In this document: piece by piece, positions 45,781 to 54,403 of the stretch
How positions within the stretch are numbered: the stretch's first letter is position 1
How the letters are laid out: each line of letters starts with the position of its first letter
Assembly: GCA_945882655.1 (NCBI GenBank)
Contig: CAMCWL010000002.1
Span: 1-55,883 of the forward strand
From: Opitutus sp. GAS368
Lineage (GTDB): Bacteria > Verrucomicrobiota > Verrucomicrobiia > Opitutales > UBA953
Direction: 5' to 3'
DNA: 55,883 bases
Translations under genes and position numbers: made by a program
The notes under the pieces: generated by a model
Databases searched by the model: none
Told to the model about the DNA's origin: nothing
What the model saw: the letters and a program-made list of their open reading frames with translations, nothing else

Positions 45781-46302
45781 ATGGCTCGCGCGCTTTCCTC
45801 CGCACCTCTGGTCGGCATCATCATGGGCTCCCAGTCCGATTGGGAGACGATGGTCAACGCCGCCGACACGCTCAAGAAGCTGGGTGTCCCCTTTGAGGCC
45901 GAGGTCGTGAGTGCTCACCGCACGCCGCTTAAGCTCAAGGATTATGCCCTGGCTGCCCGTCGTCGTGGCCTGAAGGTCATCATCGCAGGCGCCGGTGGCG
46001 CGGCTCACCTCCCAGGCATGGTAGCCGCCATGACCTCTCTTCCCGTCATGGGCGTTCCCGTGCAGTCCAAGACGCTCGACGGAATCGATTCGCTGCTTTC
46101 GATCGTCCAGATGCCGGCAGGTATCCCCGTCCACACTTTCGCTATTGGCCGAGCTGGTGCGATCAACGCCGCGCTCGGCGCTGCCGCGGTGCTCGCCTTG
46201 TCCGACGCCAAGCTGGCTATGAAGCTCGATGCCTATCGCGCCGAGCAGACCAAGGCCGTGCTCGATAATTCGATCCCCGGTCGTAAGGGCAAGAAGCGCT
46301 AA
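45781..46302 (+). CDS. purE: N5-carboxyaminoimidazole ribonucleotide mutase
   Basis: A 173-residue class I PurE that turns N5-CAIR into CAIR in purine synthesis. [13 protein letters not shown] (phosphate site), [11 protein letters not shown] (with the catalytic His), [15 protein letters not shown] and [22 protein letters not shown] are all family marks. The bacterial class I type is shown by its need for PurK, whose gene follows after 3 bases. No clear Shine-Dalgarno precedes the ATG; a short repeat does. Confidence 0.95.
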   Translation: MARALSSAPLVGIIMGSQSDWETMVNAADTLKKLGVPFEAEVVSAHRTPLKLKDYALAARRRGLKVIIAGAGGAAHLPGMVAAMTSLPVMGVPVQSKTLDGIDSLLSIVQMPAGIPVHTFAIGRAGAINAALGAAAVLALSDAKLAMKLDAYRAEQTKAVLDNSIPGRKGKKR

Positions 46303-46305
46303 GCC

Positions 46306-47439
46306 ATGGAGCGACCCCTGCAGCCCGGCGGCACCATCGGCATCCTCGGCGGCGGCCAGCTCGGCCGCATGTCGGCCATCGCCGCGCGCCGTCTCGGATA
46401 CAAGGTGCGCACGTTCGATCCTTCTGCGAGCGCCTGCGCTGCGGGCATTGCCGATGAGCACGTGACCGCCGATTGGAGCGACACCGCGGCCCTCACACGT
46501 TTCGCGCAGGGTTGCGGACGCATCACCCTCGAGTTCGAGAACATCCCGCCTGCGACCGTTGAGTTTGTCGCGAAGACGGTCCCGTGCCATCCGTCCGCTA
46601 AAGTCTTGGCGACCTGTCAGAATCGCCGTCGCGAGAAGGAGTTCCTCCGGGCCTCCGGTATCCCTTGCGCGAACTTCGCCGTCGTGTCGTCGCTCGCCGA
46701 GCTTCAGGCCGCAGTGAAAACCGTTGGCTTCCCGTGCGTGCTGAAGACGGCGGATTTCGGCTATGACGGTAAAGGACAGGTCAAGCTACCGACCGCTGAA
46801 GCGGATCTCGCCGCCGCGTGGGACAAGATCGGAGGCGCTGTCGGCGTCCTCGAAGCCTGGGTACCGTTCCAGATGGAGATCTCCGTACTCGTTGCGCGTT
46901 TGATCGACGGTCGCACCGCGGTCTACGATCCGGCTGAAAACATCCACCGGAATCACATCCTACATCTTTCCATCTCCCCGGCTCGTATCTCCGAAGCGAC
47001 GGCCGCCGAGGCGCGTGCCTTGGCGCTCAGTATTGCCGAGAAGATCCAGCTCGTCGGTCTCCTCGCCGTTGAGATGTTCGTCAAGCATGGCCGCATCGTG
47101 GTCAACGAGCTCGCCCCTCGTCCGCATAACAGCGGCCACCAAACTTTTGACGCCAACGAGACGAGTCAGTTCGAACAGCACATCCGCGCCGTGTGCGGCC
47201 TGCCGCTTGGCGGAACGAAGCCGTTGGCCCCTTCCGCGATGGTGAATCTCCTTGGCGACGTCTGGCGCAACGGCCAGGAGCCAGACTGGACTAAGGTCCT
47301 CGCGGACCCGTCCGCCAAGCTCCACCTCTACGATAAGGGCCAAGCCGCACCGGGCCGCAAGATGGGCCACATCACCGTCACCGCGACGACGCTCGAAGAA
47401 GCCATCCGCCGCGCCGAAGCGCTGCACGCCGCGCTCTGA
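46306..47439 (+). CDS. purK: N5-carboxyaminoimidazole ribonucleotide synthase
   Basis: A 377-residue ATP-grasp enzyme that carboxylates AIR to N5-CAIR with bicarbonate, feeding PurE. GILGGGQLGRMSAIAA (N-terminal), FGYDGKGQVKL (ATP loop), VLEAWVPFQMEISVLVAR, YDPAENIHRNHIL and VNELAPRPHNSGHQT (ATP-grasp metal site) are visible. The last base touches the end of the convergent membrane protein gene without overlap, leaving no intergenic base. Confidence 0.95.
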   Translation: MERPLQPGGTIGILGGGQLGRMSAIAARRLGYKVRTFDPSASACAAGIADEHVTADWSDTAALTRFAQGCGRITLEFENIPPATVEFVAKTVPCHPSAKVLATCQNRRREKEFLRASGIPCANFAVVSSLAELQAAVKTVGFPCVLKTADFGYDGKGQVKLPTAEADLAAAWDKIGGAVGVLEAWVPFQMEISVLVARLIDGRTAVYDPAENIHRNHILHLSISPARISEATAAEARALALSIAEKIQLVGLLAVEMFVKHGRIVVNELAPRPHNSGHQTFDANETSQFEQHIRAVCGLPLGGTKPLAPSAMVNLLGDVWRNGQEPDWTKVLADPSAKLHLYDKGQAAPGRKMGHITVTATTLEEAIRRAEALHAAL

Positions 47440-47892
47440 TTAGTCGAGCAGTTCGGGCTTACGACTGAACAGCTCAATCGGAATCTGACCGAGGCTGAGG
47501 AAGAGTAAGACCGCCTGGAAGACCGGGATCTTCGCCTTTAGGCCGGCGTTCTGCGCAATGTAGTTCTTGGCCATCACTTCGCAGATCATTGCCATCGCGA
47601 AGACGACAGAGGCGACGCAGAGCAAGCTGAAGAGCCAACGCCACACCTTTGGGCTCTCGATGCGGCGCCAGGGGAGGAATAGCAGACCTGCGTAGGCGAT
47701 GAAATACCAGGACTCCACGCGGAGAGCGACGGGGAAGGTGACGATAGCGGGATCCCAGCGAGGCGGGATATGGAGAGGGCCGAGGCTGACTCCGCCGATG
47801 AGACCATTGAGTCCGAGTCCGACGCACAGGAGGCCGAACAGGATCACGATAATGCGTCCGTAGCGGATGCGTTGGGCGGTGACGTCGTTCAT
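47440..47892 (-). CDS. Small membrane protein, unknown
   Basis: A 150-residue protein with about four helices (residues ~12-35, 62-78, 85-105, 120-140). I start it at ATG 47892 (MNDVTAQRIRYGRIIVILF), as the upstream extension overlaps prmA without reason. No family was recognised. It is downstream of purN-prmA on the same strand (38-base gap) and convergent with purK. Confidence 0.65.
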   Translation of the reverse strand: MNDVTAQRIRYGRIIVILFGLLCVGLGLNGLIGGVSLGPLHIPPRWDPAIVTFPVALRVESWYFIAYAGLLFLPWRRIESPKVWRWLFSLLCVASVVFAMAMICEVMAKNYIAQNAGLKAKIPVFQAVLLFLSLGQIPIELFSRKPELLD

Positions 47893-47930
47893 GAGGCGAG
47901 TGAAGGCGGAAGGGCAGCCGAAGCAACTGC

Positions 47931-48818
47931 TCAGAGCGGGCGAAAGAGGGCGACGTCGCTCCATTCGCCCATGATACGTCCGTCCGACTTCATGCCCTCG
48001 CCCCAAGCTTCGCGGCATTTGGCTTCGAAGTGGGCGCGGACCGAGTCCTGTTCCTTGGCGAGGATACCACTGAGCGCGAGGACGCCGCCGGGGCTGACAG
48101 AGTCGATAAGGTTGTCGGCGTAGATGCAGAGCACGTCGCTGATGATATTCGCGAGCACGACGTCCGCGCGGCCGGTCAGGCGGAAGCCTTCTTCCAGACC
48201 AGCGTGGTGGAAGGCGACGGCCTCATCGGCGATGCCGTTCTCTTCGCGGTTGGCGATACTGACGCGTACGGACTCAGGATCGCGGTCGAAACCGGCGATA
48301 CGTCCGCAACCGAGCTTGGCGGCAGAAAGGGCGAGGATGCCGGAGCCACAGCCCGCGTCGGTGACGGAGACCTTGGCGGCAGCGTGCGTCTCCAGGAAAT
48401 CCATCATCCGGATAGCGCAGAGCCGGGTTGTCGGGTGGTCGCCGGTGCCGAAGGCCAGTCCAGCGTCGAACCAGATTACCGCGGCGTCGGCGGGAACGGC
48501 GTGCTTGCCGCGCATCCAGGCGGGGACCCAGTGGAGGCGACCATGATCCCAAGGCTTGAGGTGCTCCTTATAGGCTTCCTTCCAGTCCTTGTCGGCCATG
48601 ACGGTTTCTTCATAGGCCTCGGGGAGTTTCTTAAAGGCTTTGCGCAGGCCAGCCCAAGCTTCGTCGGCCTCGGCCTTCGTGTCGAAGTAACCCATCACGA
48701 AGTGAGGCTTCCCGGGGCCTTCATGGAAGAGCATCCATGATGAGCGGGTGAGTTCACAGAAATGGTCCTCTAACGGTTGGACCATGTCTTCGTGGATGGG
48801 GGACTTCAGTTCAATCAT
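47931..48818 (-). CDS. prmA: Ribosomal protein L11 methyltransferase (PrmA family)
   Basis: A 295-residue SAM-dependent methyltransferase. The C-terminal domain has AFGTGDHPTTRLC, VTDAGCGSGILALSAAKLG (SAM motif I) and DVVLANIISDVL (the NPPY-like N-motif region). The N-terminal substrate domain precedes it. PrmA trimethylates several lysines of ribosomal protein L11. The ATG overlaps the purN stop by one base (TGATG), so the two are coupled, though they have no obvious metabolic link. Confidence 0.9.
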   Translation of the reverse strand: MIELKSPIHEDMVQPLEDHFCELTRSSWMLFHEGPGKPHFVMGYFDTKAEADEAWAGLRKAFKKLPEAYEETVMADKDWKEAYKEHLKPWDHGRLHWVPAWMRGKHAVPADAAVIWFDAGLAFGTGDHPTTRLCAIRMMDFLETHAAAKVSVTDAGCGSGILALSAAKLGCGRIAGFDRDPESVRVSIANREENGIADEAVAFHHAGLEEGFRLTGRADVVLANIISDVLCIYADNLIDSVSPGGVLALSGILAKEQDSVRAHFEAKCREAWGEGMKSDGRIMGEWSDVALFRPL

Positions 48819-49396
48819 CAGGAAAGGGTCTCGCTCAGGCGGGCGATGACGGCGGGGAGTAGGGCGTGCTCGGCGGCGTGGATCTTATTGGCGAAGGATT
48901 CTAATGAGTCAGCCAGCTCGCGGGGTACGCGGGTCTGGCCGAGGTGGGCGCCGCCGTCGATCTCGGCGTTGACCCAGTGGACGGTACAGCCCGCTTCCGG
49001 GACACCGGCGTTCCATGCTTGGCCGATGCCATCGAGGCCCGGGAACGCGGGGAGGAGGCTTGGGTGGAGGTTGATGATGCGGCCTGCAAAAGCATCGAGG
49101 AGGGGGGCCTTGATCACGCGCATGAAGCCAGCGAGGACGATGAGGTCTACTTTCGCGGCCTTGAGGTCGTCCGCCCAGGCCTGCTCGCGTTCAGGGGAGA
49201 ACTTCGTCTTGAAGGGACCGGTATCGAGGAAACGGGCCGGCACGCCGTACTTCGGGCCCAGTTCAAGCATCTTGCAGGTCGGGACGTCACACCAGATGCC
49301 GACTATCTTGGCTTGGCCGAGGCGGCCTTCGGCTTGGGCGCGGAGGACGGCGTCGGCATTGGAGCCGCGACCGGAACCAAGGAGGGCGACGCGCAT
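48818..49396 (-). CDS. purN: Phosphoribosylglycinamide formyltransferase
   Basis: A 192-residue folate-dependent GART that formylates GAR in purine synthesis. ALLGSGRGSNADAVL (phosphate loop), AGFMRVIKAPLLDAF, INLHPSLLPAFPG (with the catalytic Asn/His) and the later catalytic-Asp region (TVHWVNAEIDGG) are clear. I chose the ATG at 49396 over an upstream in-frame start at 49489. It is the first gene of a purN-prmA pair and divergent from the NamZ-like gene. Confidence 0.95.
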   Translation of the reverse strand: MRVALLGSGRGSNADAVLRAQAEGRLGQAKIVGIWCDVPTCKMLELGPKYGVPARFLDTGPFKTKFSPEREQAWADDLKAAKVDLIVLAGFMRVIKAPLLDAFAGRIINLHPSLLPAFPGLDGIGQAWNAGVPEAGCTVHWVNAEIDGGAHLGQTRVPRELADSLESFANKIHAAEHALLPAVIARLSETLS

Positions 49397-49497
49397 GACG
49401 GGAAGGTGTCGTCGCCGCCCCTCGCCTGCAAACGGATTTTCGATTTCAGACTTTGAACCCTTCAGTAAACCGCCGATGCTGGGCGTCACTGCACCCC

Positions 49498-50811
49498 ATG
49501 GACCGCCGCGAGTTTCTTAACCTCACCGCCCTAGGTTCGCTGGGTGCCGTTGGTCTCTCTGGCTGTGCGGGCGGCGGTGGTGGCAGTGGCTACGCCGGCC
49601 CCTTGCCCGTCGCGCAGGCTCCGGTCGCGCCACTCACCGGCAAGGTCATGCTCGGCATCGATGTGCTCGCGGCGGAAGGCTTCGCCCGCCTTAAGGGCCT
49701 GCGCTGCGGCCTGGTGACGCACCGTGCCGGCGTTAACGGTCTCGGTCAGCGTACCGCCGACGTGCTGGCCCGCGCCCCCGGCGTGAAACTCGTCAAACTT
49801 TTCGGTCCGGAGCACGGTATCGACGGCGTGGCGAAAGCTGACGTATCCGTCGGGCATGCGAAGGATGCACGCACGGGTCTACCCGTCTATTCGCTCTACG
49901 GCGCGACGCGTCGCCCGACGCCGGAGATGCTCTCCGGGCTCGATGTGATCGTGATCGATTTCCAAGACATCGGCGTCCGCTCCTATACCTACATCAGCTG
50001 CATGCGGTACGTGATTGAAGCGTGTTTCTCGCTTCCTCGTCCCGTGCGCGTGGTCGTCCTCGACCGACCGAACCCGCTCGGCGGCGAGAAGGTCGATGGT
50101 CCATTCCTCGATCGCAAGTGGCGTAGTTACGTGGGTGCGTACGAGACCCCATATGTTCACGGCCTCACCATCGGTGAAATTGCGCGCTGGGCCGTGGCCA
50201 CGCCTGGAGTTCTTGAGCTCGATGAAGCGACGCGCCGCCGCGGCACGCTCGAGGTGGTCAACCTGCGCGGTTGGCGCCGTTCGATGACCTGGAATCTCAC
50301 CGGCCTGAACTGGACGGCGACCTCGCCAATGATCAACAGTTCCAAGGCTGCCCTCGGTTATGCGATGAGTGGCCTCGGCTGCATGGATTCCGGCTTCAGC
50401 CACAGTTCACCCGCTGATCAGAACTTCCGTTTCCTGACTTATCCGCGCCGCAAGGCCGCCGACCTCATGGCCGCCTTCGGCAACGCCGTGCCGGGCCTCG
50501 TGCTGCAACCGCAGCAACAGGCGGACGGCACGCAGGGCGTCTACCTCGCCGTGGGCGATTGGCCGCAGCTGCGCCCTACCGCGATCTCACTATTCATGCT
50601 CCGCCAGGCGTGCGCCTGGGCGCCGAACCCGTTCGTCGGCCTAAGCACCGGCAAGCGTGAGCTCTTCATTAAGCACCTCGGCAGCGAGGCGTTCTTCGAT
50701 GAACTGCGCACGCAGGGCGCGCGGATCGACCTCGCCCGCTGGATGAAGCGCTGGGACGGCGACGCCGCGGCCTTCCGCGCGCGCACCGCTCCGTTCCGCC
50801 TCTACGCTTGA
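49498..50811 (+). CDS. NamZ-type exo-beta-N-acetylmuramidase, DUF1343 lipoprotein
   Basis: A 437-residue exported protein. The N terminus has a DRREFL twin-arginine-like motif, a hydrophobic stretch and a lipobox LSGC (Cys22), so it is probably a lipoprotein, perhaps Tat-exported. The rest is a DUF1343/NamZ domain, known to remove terminal MurNAc from peptidoglycan fragments: GLVTHRAGVNGLGQRTADVL, LFGPEHGIDG, DFQDIGVRSYTYIS, VVLDRPNPLGG and VHGLTIGEIARW. It should act in the periplasm in cell-wall recycling. It ends one base before the convergent purF. Confidence 0.9.
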   Translation: MDRREFLNLTALGSLGAVGLSGCAGGGGGSGYAGPLPVAQAPVAPLTGKVMLGIDVLAAEGFARLKGLRCGLVTHRAGVNGLGQRTADVLARAPGVKLVKLFGPEHGIDGVAKADVSVGHAKDARTGLPVYSLYGATRRPTPEMLSGLDVIVIDFQDIGVRSYTYISCMRYVIEACFSLPRPVRVVVLDRPNPLGGEKVDGPFLDRKWRSYVGAYETPYVHGLTIGEIARWAVATPGVLELDEATRRRGTLEVVNLRGWRRSMTWNLTGLNWTATSPMINSSKAALGYAMSGLGCMDSGFSHSSPADQNFRFLTYPRRKAADLMAAFGNAVPGLVLQPQQQADGTQGVYLAVGDWPQLRPTAISLFMLRQACAWAPNPFVGLSTGKRELFIKHLGSEAFFDELRTQGARIDLARWMKRWDGDAAAFRARTAPFRLYA

Positions 50812-52725
50812 TCAGTAGGAGCGGCCCTCGCGCTTCTCCCAGTAGTTGATGTAGGCTTGGTTGAGCACGCCGAGACCACCCGGTGTCGGGTAGTCGCCGG
50901 TGAAGTACCAATCACCGCGACTCTTTGGGCAAGCCTTGTGCAAAGAGTCGATCTTCTGGAAGACGAGGACGAGCTCACCCTTCCAGGAGCTCTTCGAAGG
51001 ATAGACCAGCTCGGCGGCCTTGGCGGCGATCTCGATTTCCGTGAAGGCGTCGTAGATCCGCTTCACGTGGTTCTGCATCTCCTTCGTCGGCTTCTTCGAC
51101 TGCGCGACGCAATCCTCGTAGACTTCGCGGAGTAGGTCCGTCTTGCCGCGTTCTTTGCAGAGCGCGACGGTGGCCTGGAAGGCGAGGAACTTGCCCATCT
51201 CCGACATGTCGATGCCGTAGCAGTCCGGGTAGCGGATCTGCGGGGCGGTCGAGGCGATGACGATGCGCTTCGGGTTCGGGCGGGCGAGGATGCGCAGGAT
51301 GGACTGGCGGAGGGTCGTGCCACGGACAATCGAGTCGTCGACGCAGACGAGCGTGTCGCCGTCGCGGACGGTACCGTAGGAGATGTCGTAGACGTGCGAA
51401 GCCATCTGCATGCGATTCTTCTCCTGGGAGATGAACGTGCGCAGCTTGACGTCTTTGTGGGCGACCTTCTCACCGCGCGGCCAGCCGCCGAGCACGAGTT
51501 TGTCGATGAGGGCTTCGTCGAGTTTTCCGGCGCGTTGGGCGTCGATGAGTTTATCGCGGACCTGCGAGCGGCGGCGCTTTCGGAGTTCTTCCATCAGGCC
51601 GTACCAGGCGATTTCCGCCGTGTTCGGGATGTAGGAGAAGACCGCGTTATCGTGGTCGTCGCGAATCTGTGCGATGACGTCGTCGGCGAGGGCGGCGCCG
51701 AGGGCCTTGCGTTCAGCGTAGATTTCCGGGTCGTTTCCGCGCGAGAAGTAGATGCGTTCGAAGGAGCAGGAGCGGGTCTCGCCGGGGGCGTGGAAGGACT
51801 CGATTGAATGACGGCCGTCGGCCTTCATGATCAATGCCGAGCCCGGAGGCAGCTCATGTACGTCTTCCTGATTCACTCCGACGATGGTCATTAGCGCGAC
51901 ACGCTCGGAGGCGACGGCGATAAGGTCTTCGGTGCGGGCGTACCAGCAAGGGCGGATGCCGTTCGGGTCGCGGATGACGAAGCTGTCGCCGTTGCCGATG
52001 AGACCGGCGATGGCGTAGCCGCCGTCCCAGTTCTTGGCGGCTTTGCGCAGGACATTACCGATGTCCATGTGCTTGGAGATTTCGGACTGCACCGCGGTGC
52101 CTTCGAGTCCCTGGTCCTTGAAGGCCTTGAAGAGGCGATCGTGTTCTTCGTCTAGCCAGAAGCCGATCTCCTCGAGAATCGATTGCGTGTCGGTCGAGTA
52201 GATGACGTGCGCTCCGCGCTCCGTGAGCGAAGAGTTGAGCTCGCTGGTGTTCGTTAGGTTGAAATTGCCGGCGACGAGCAGGTTGCGGGTCGGCCAGATC
52301 GACTTACGGGCGTAAGGGTGGCAGGAGACCGAGTCGAAGTTACCCGAGGTGCCGTAGCGGAGGTGGCCGAGGAGGAGTTCGCCGCCGAAGTCAAAATGTC
52401 GCTTAACCGTTTCCGGGAATTCGGGGACGATGACCCCTTCGCGCATCTTGTCGGAGTAGGTCTTGATCTGGCGGGTGAAGATTTGGGTCAGGCCTTGGGC
52501 GCCAATCTCGCGGTCGCGGAAGAGGAAGGCCTCGCCGTTTTCGGCGCCAATCTTGACGCAACCGATACCCGCGCCGTCCTGGCCGCGGTTGTGCTGCTTC
52601 TCCATCAGGAGGAAGAGCTGGTTGAAGCCGTGGAGCGGAGTGCCGTACTTCTCCTGATACCATTTCAGGTCCTTGGTCAGCCGGACAAGGGCAATGCCGC
52701 ATTCGTGCCTTAAAGAGTCGCTCAT
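50812..52725 (-). CDS. purF: Amidophosphoribosyltransferase, long Bacteroidota-like form
   Basis: A 637-residue glutamine amidotransferase that makes phosphoribosylamine, the committed step of purine synthesis. The nucleophile is Cys9 (HECGIALVRL), so a short propeptide MSDSLRHE must be removed. The Ntn domain shows QHNRGQDGAG and GHLRYGTSGN. The PRPP site is VCVDDSIVRGTTLRQ. Residues ~390-440 contain an extra basic helical segment (ELRKRRRSQVRDKL) and the whole is some 130 residues longer than E. coli PurF. It lacks the Fe-S cluster cysteines that I would expect in the Bacillus type. Confidence 0.93.
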   Translation of the reverse strand: MSDSLRHECGIALVRLTKDLKWYQEKYGTPLHGFNQLFLLMEKQHNRGQDGAGIGCVKIGAENGEAFLFRDREIGAQGLTQIFTRQIKTYSDKMREGVIVPEFPETVKRHFDFGGELLLGHLRYGTSGNFDSVSCHPYARKSIWPTRNLLVAGNFNLTNTSELNSSLTERGAHVIYSTDTQSILEEIGFWLDEEHDRLFKAFKDQGLEGTAVQSEISKHMDIGNVLRKAAKNWDGGYAIAGLIGNGDSFVIRDPNGIRPCWYARTEDLIAVASERVALMTIVGVNQEDVHELPPGSALIMKADGRHSIESFHAPGETRSCSFERIYFSRGNDPEIYAERKALGAALADDVIAQIRDDHDNAVFSYIPNTAEIAWYGLMEELRKRRRSQVRDKLIDAQRAGKLDEALIDKLVLGGWPRGEKVAHKDVKLRTFISQEKNRMQMASHVYDISYGTVRDGDTLVCVDDSIVRGTTLRQSILRILARPNPKRIVIASTAPQIRYPDCYGIDMSEMGKFLAFQATVALCKERGKTDLLREVYEDCVAQSKKPTKEMQNHVKRIYDAFTEIEIAAKAAELVYPSKSSWKGELVLVFQKIDSLHKACPKSRGDWYFTGDYPTPGGLGVLNQAYINYWEKREGRSY

Positions 52726-52777
52726 CGCAGGCCTCGGAGTTTGCCCACTCGGCGCGCGTCCTGTCCAGCGCTTACTA

Positions 52778-53830
52778 TTAAGAGCGCAAGACTCGGTCGA
52801 GCCGGGCGAGGCTTTCGCCGATCAGGCCGGCCATGTCCGTGTGTTGCCGGAAGGCCGGATCGCGGTGGTATTCGGCCAGACCGTCGGCCAGTTCCTTCGC
52901 CTTTTCGTTACTAGTGAGGGGGTTGGACCGCATGGCGGCCAGGAGGTCCTTGACCCGGTCAGGTGCGGCGAGGTGGCGGCGGTGGATCAGCGACTGTTCT
53001 TCGCGGCGGTACTGGGCGGCGGAGGCGGCGTTGATATGCTTGGCGCAGAGCTGGGCGAAGGGGCGGTTCTCCTTAAACGAGCCCGGGAGGTAGAACCGCA
53101 GGCGCCCATCGTAGCTCTGTTGGTCGAAGTCCATGGCGCGCACGCGGATGGCGGTTGAGTCGAAGTCTGGGGTCACGGCGATGACGAAGTTATAAGCGCG
53201 CATGTCGCCGAGGAGGCGCACGAGGCAGCGTTCCTCGAACTTGATGAGCTCCTTGGCGAGTCGCACCGGGTGGTGACCGTCGGCGGCGAGCCACTTTTCG
53301 GCGAAAATATCGCCGGGAATACCGGTGACGTGCTCCTCAACCAGGGTCTCTTCCCAGGTGAGGTAGAGCATGCGGTTCGGCGAGAGCAGGTGCTCGAGCT
53401 CGAGACCGCAGACGCGCGAGGCGTCCCCAACCTTTACGTAGAAATAATCTTGGTTCTCGTTATAGGCGTTGACGATGCGCACGCGGAACGGCTGCGAGTT
53501 GCCAAAAGAGCAGAAGTCGATGCGGTCTACGTAGACGTGGCTGAAGACCTTCATGCCGCCTTCGCCGCGGAGGAGCGCGTACGTCTCCAGCAAACCCTGG
53601 GAAAGGTGGCTCATGACTTCGGGCGGATACGCGACGGTTTCCCAGAGCGTGTCCTTGCCGCGTTCGAGTAAAGGCATCGCGGCGGTGAAGTCGCGCAGCT
53701 CCGCATAAGTGACTGGCAAGGGGACTTCGCGGCCTTCGCGCGAGAGGTAGGCGCGGAGTTCGGCGCCGATCGGATAGGCCGGCTTGCGGTTCGTCCGCTT
53801 GAATTCAGCTTCGGATCCGGCGGCGTCCAT
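52778..53830 (-). CDS. Unclassified protein with kinase-like fold
   Basis: A 350-residue protein that I cannot place in a named family. Its middle reads like a protein-kinase/aminoglycoside-kinase fold. A beta-strand lysine is at residue 133 (YFYVKVGD), with a helical Glu at 144 or 146. The hinge-like LVEEHVTGIPGD lies at ~163-174. A catalytic-loop pattern GDMRAYN (Asp209, Asn214) is followed by a metal-loop MDFDQQ (Asp234, Asp236), matching the GD(X)4N...DFD order of APH and HipA-like kinases. The substrate cannot be told. It starts 2 bases after the Nudix stop, so the two are probably one transcript. Confidence 0.6.
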   Translation of the reverse strand: MDAAGSEAEFKRTNRKPAYPIGAELRAYLSREGREVPLPVTYAELRDFTAAMPLLERGKDTLWETVAYPPEVMSHLSQGLLETYALLRGEGGMKVFSHVYVDRIDFCSFGNSQPFRVRIVNAYNENQDYFYVKVGDASRVCGLELEHLLSPNRMLYLTWEETLVEEHVTGIPGDIFAEKWLAADGHHPVRLAKELIKFEERCLVRLLGDMRAYNFVIAVTPDFDSTAIRVRAMDFDQQSYDGRLRFYLPGSFKENRPFAQLCAKHINAASAAQYRREEQSLIHRRHLAAPDRVKDLLAAMRSNPLTSNEKAKELADGLAEYHRDPAFRQHTDMAGLIGESLARLDRVLRS

Positions 53831-53832
53831 CG

Positions 53833-54354
53833 TCAGTCGAGATTAGGACGGTCGCGGGTCTCTTCGACGATCATCTGGAGCGGCTGGCCCGGGTGGCATT
53901 CGGCGCGATAGGCCATGAAGCCGCGACGGTGTTCGTCGTAGACAGGCCAGAGCAGGGTGCGGTCGGTCTCCGGGATGGCGGTGCGGTCCAATTCTTCGCG
54001 GGCGAAGAAGCCGAATTTCCCTTCGTCAATCGTCTGTGGGAGTCCCGTCAGCGGCTTGCGACAGTCGAAGAGGAACATCAGCCAGTGCGATTGGCCTTCG
54101 TAGCCCTTTTCGGAGATCATGCCGAAGAGATGGAGATCCTCGGTCGTCACCTTCGCACCGGTCTCTTCTTCGGTCTCGCGGACGGCGCATTCGAAAGGGG
54201 ATTCGCCCGTGGCCATCTCGAGTTTGCCGCCGATGGGGCTCCAGCAGCCGATGTTGGGCGCCTTGGTGCGCTGGATCAGTAAGAGCCGTCCGGCCTCGTC
54301 ATGCATGAAGACGAGGACGCTGATTTTGAAGGGTAGGGGAGCACCGGCGGACAT
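53833..54354 (-). CDS. Nudix hydrolase
   Basis: A 173-residue hydrolase of a nucleoside-diphosphate-linked compound. It has a Nudix box, but GGKLEMATGESPFECAVRE is two residues longer than the usual GGKxExGES spacing before the RETEEETGA part, whose metal-binding Glu are present. The ATG at 54354 has a good Shine-Dalgarno (GGTGGAG) upstream. Its partner is the kinase-like gene just downstream. The substrate is unknown; signalling nucleotide or mutagenic nucleotide removal are both possible. Confidence 0.85.
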   Translation of the reverse strand: MSAGAPLPFKISVLVFMHDEAGRLLLIQRTKAPNIGCWSPIGGKLEMATGESPFECAVRETEEETGAKVTTEDLHLFGMISEKGYEGQSHWLMFLFDCRKPLTGLPQTIDEGKFGFFAREELDRTAIPETDRTLLWPVYDEHRRGFMAYRAECHPGQPLQMIVEETRDRPNLD

Positions 54355-54403
54355 GGACTCCACCTTGTGGGCGGGCTTCGACGGCACAACCCCGGAGTGC
54401 TCT

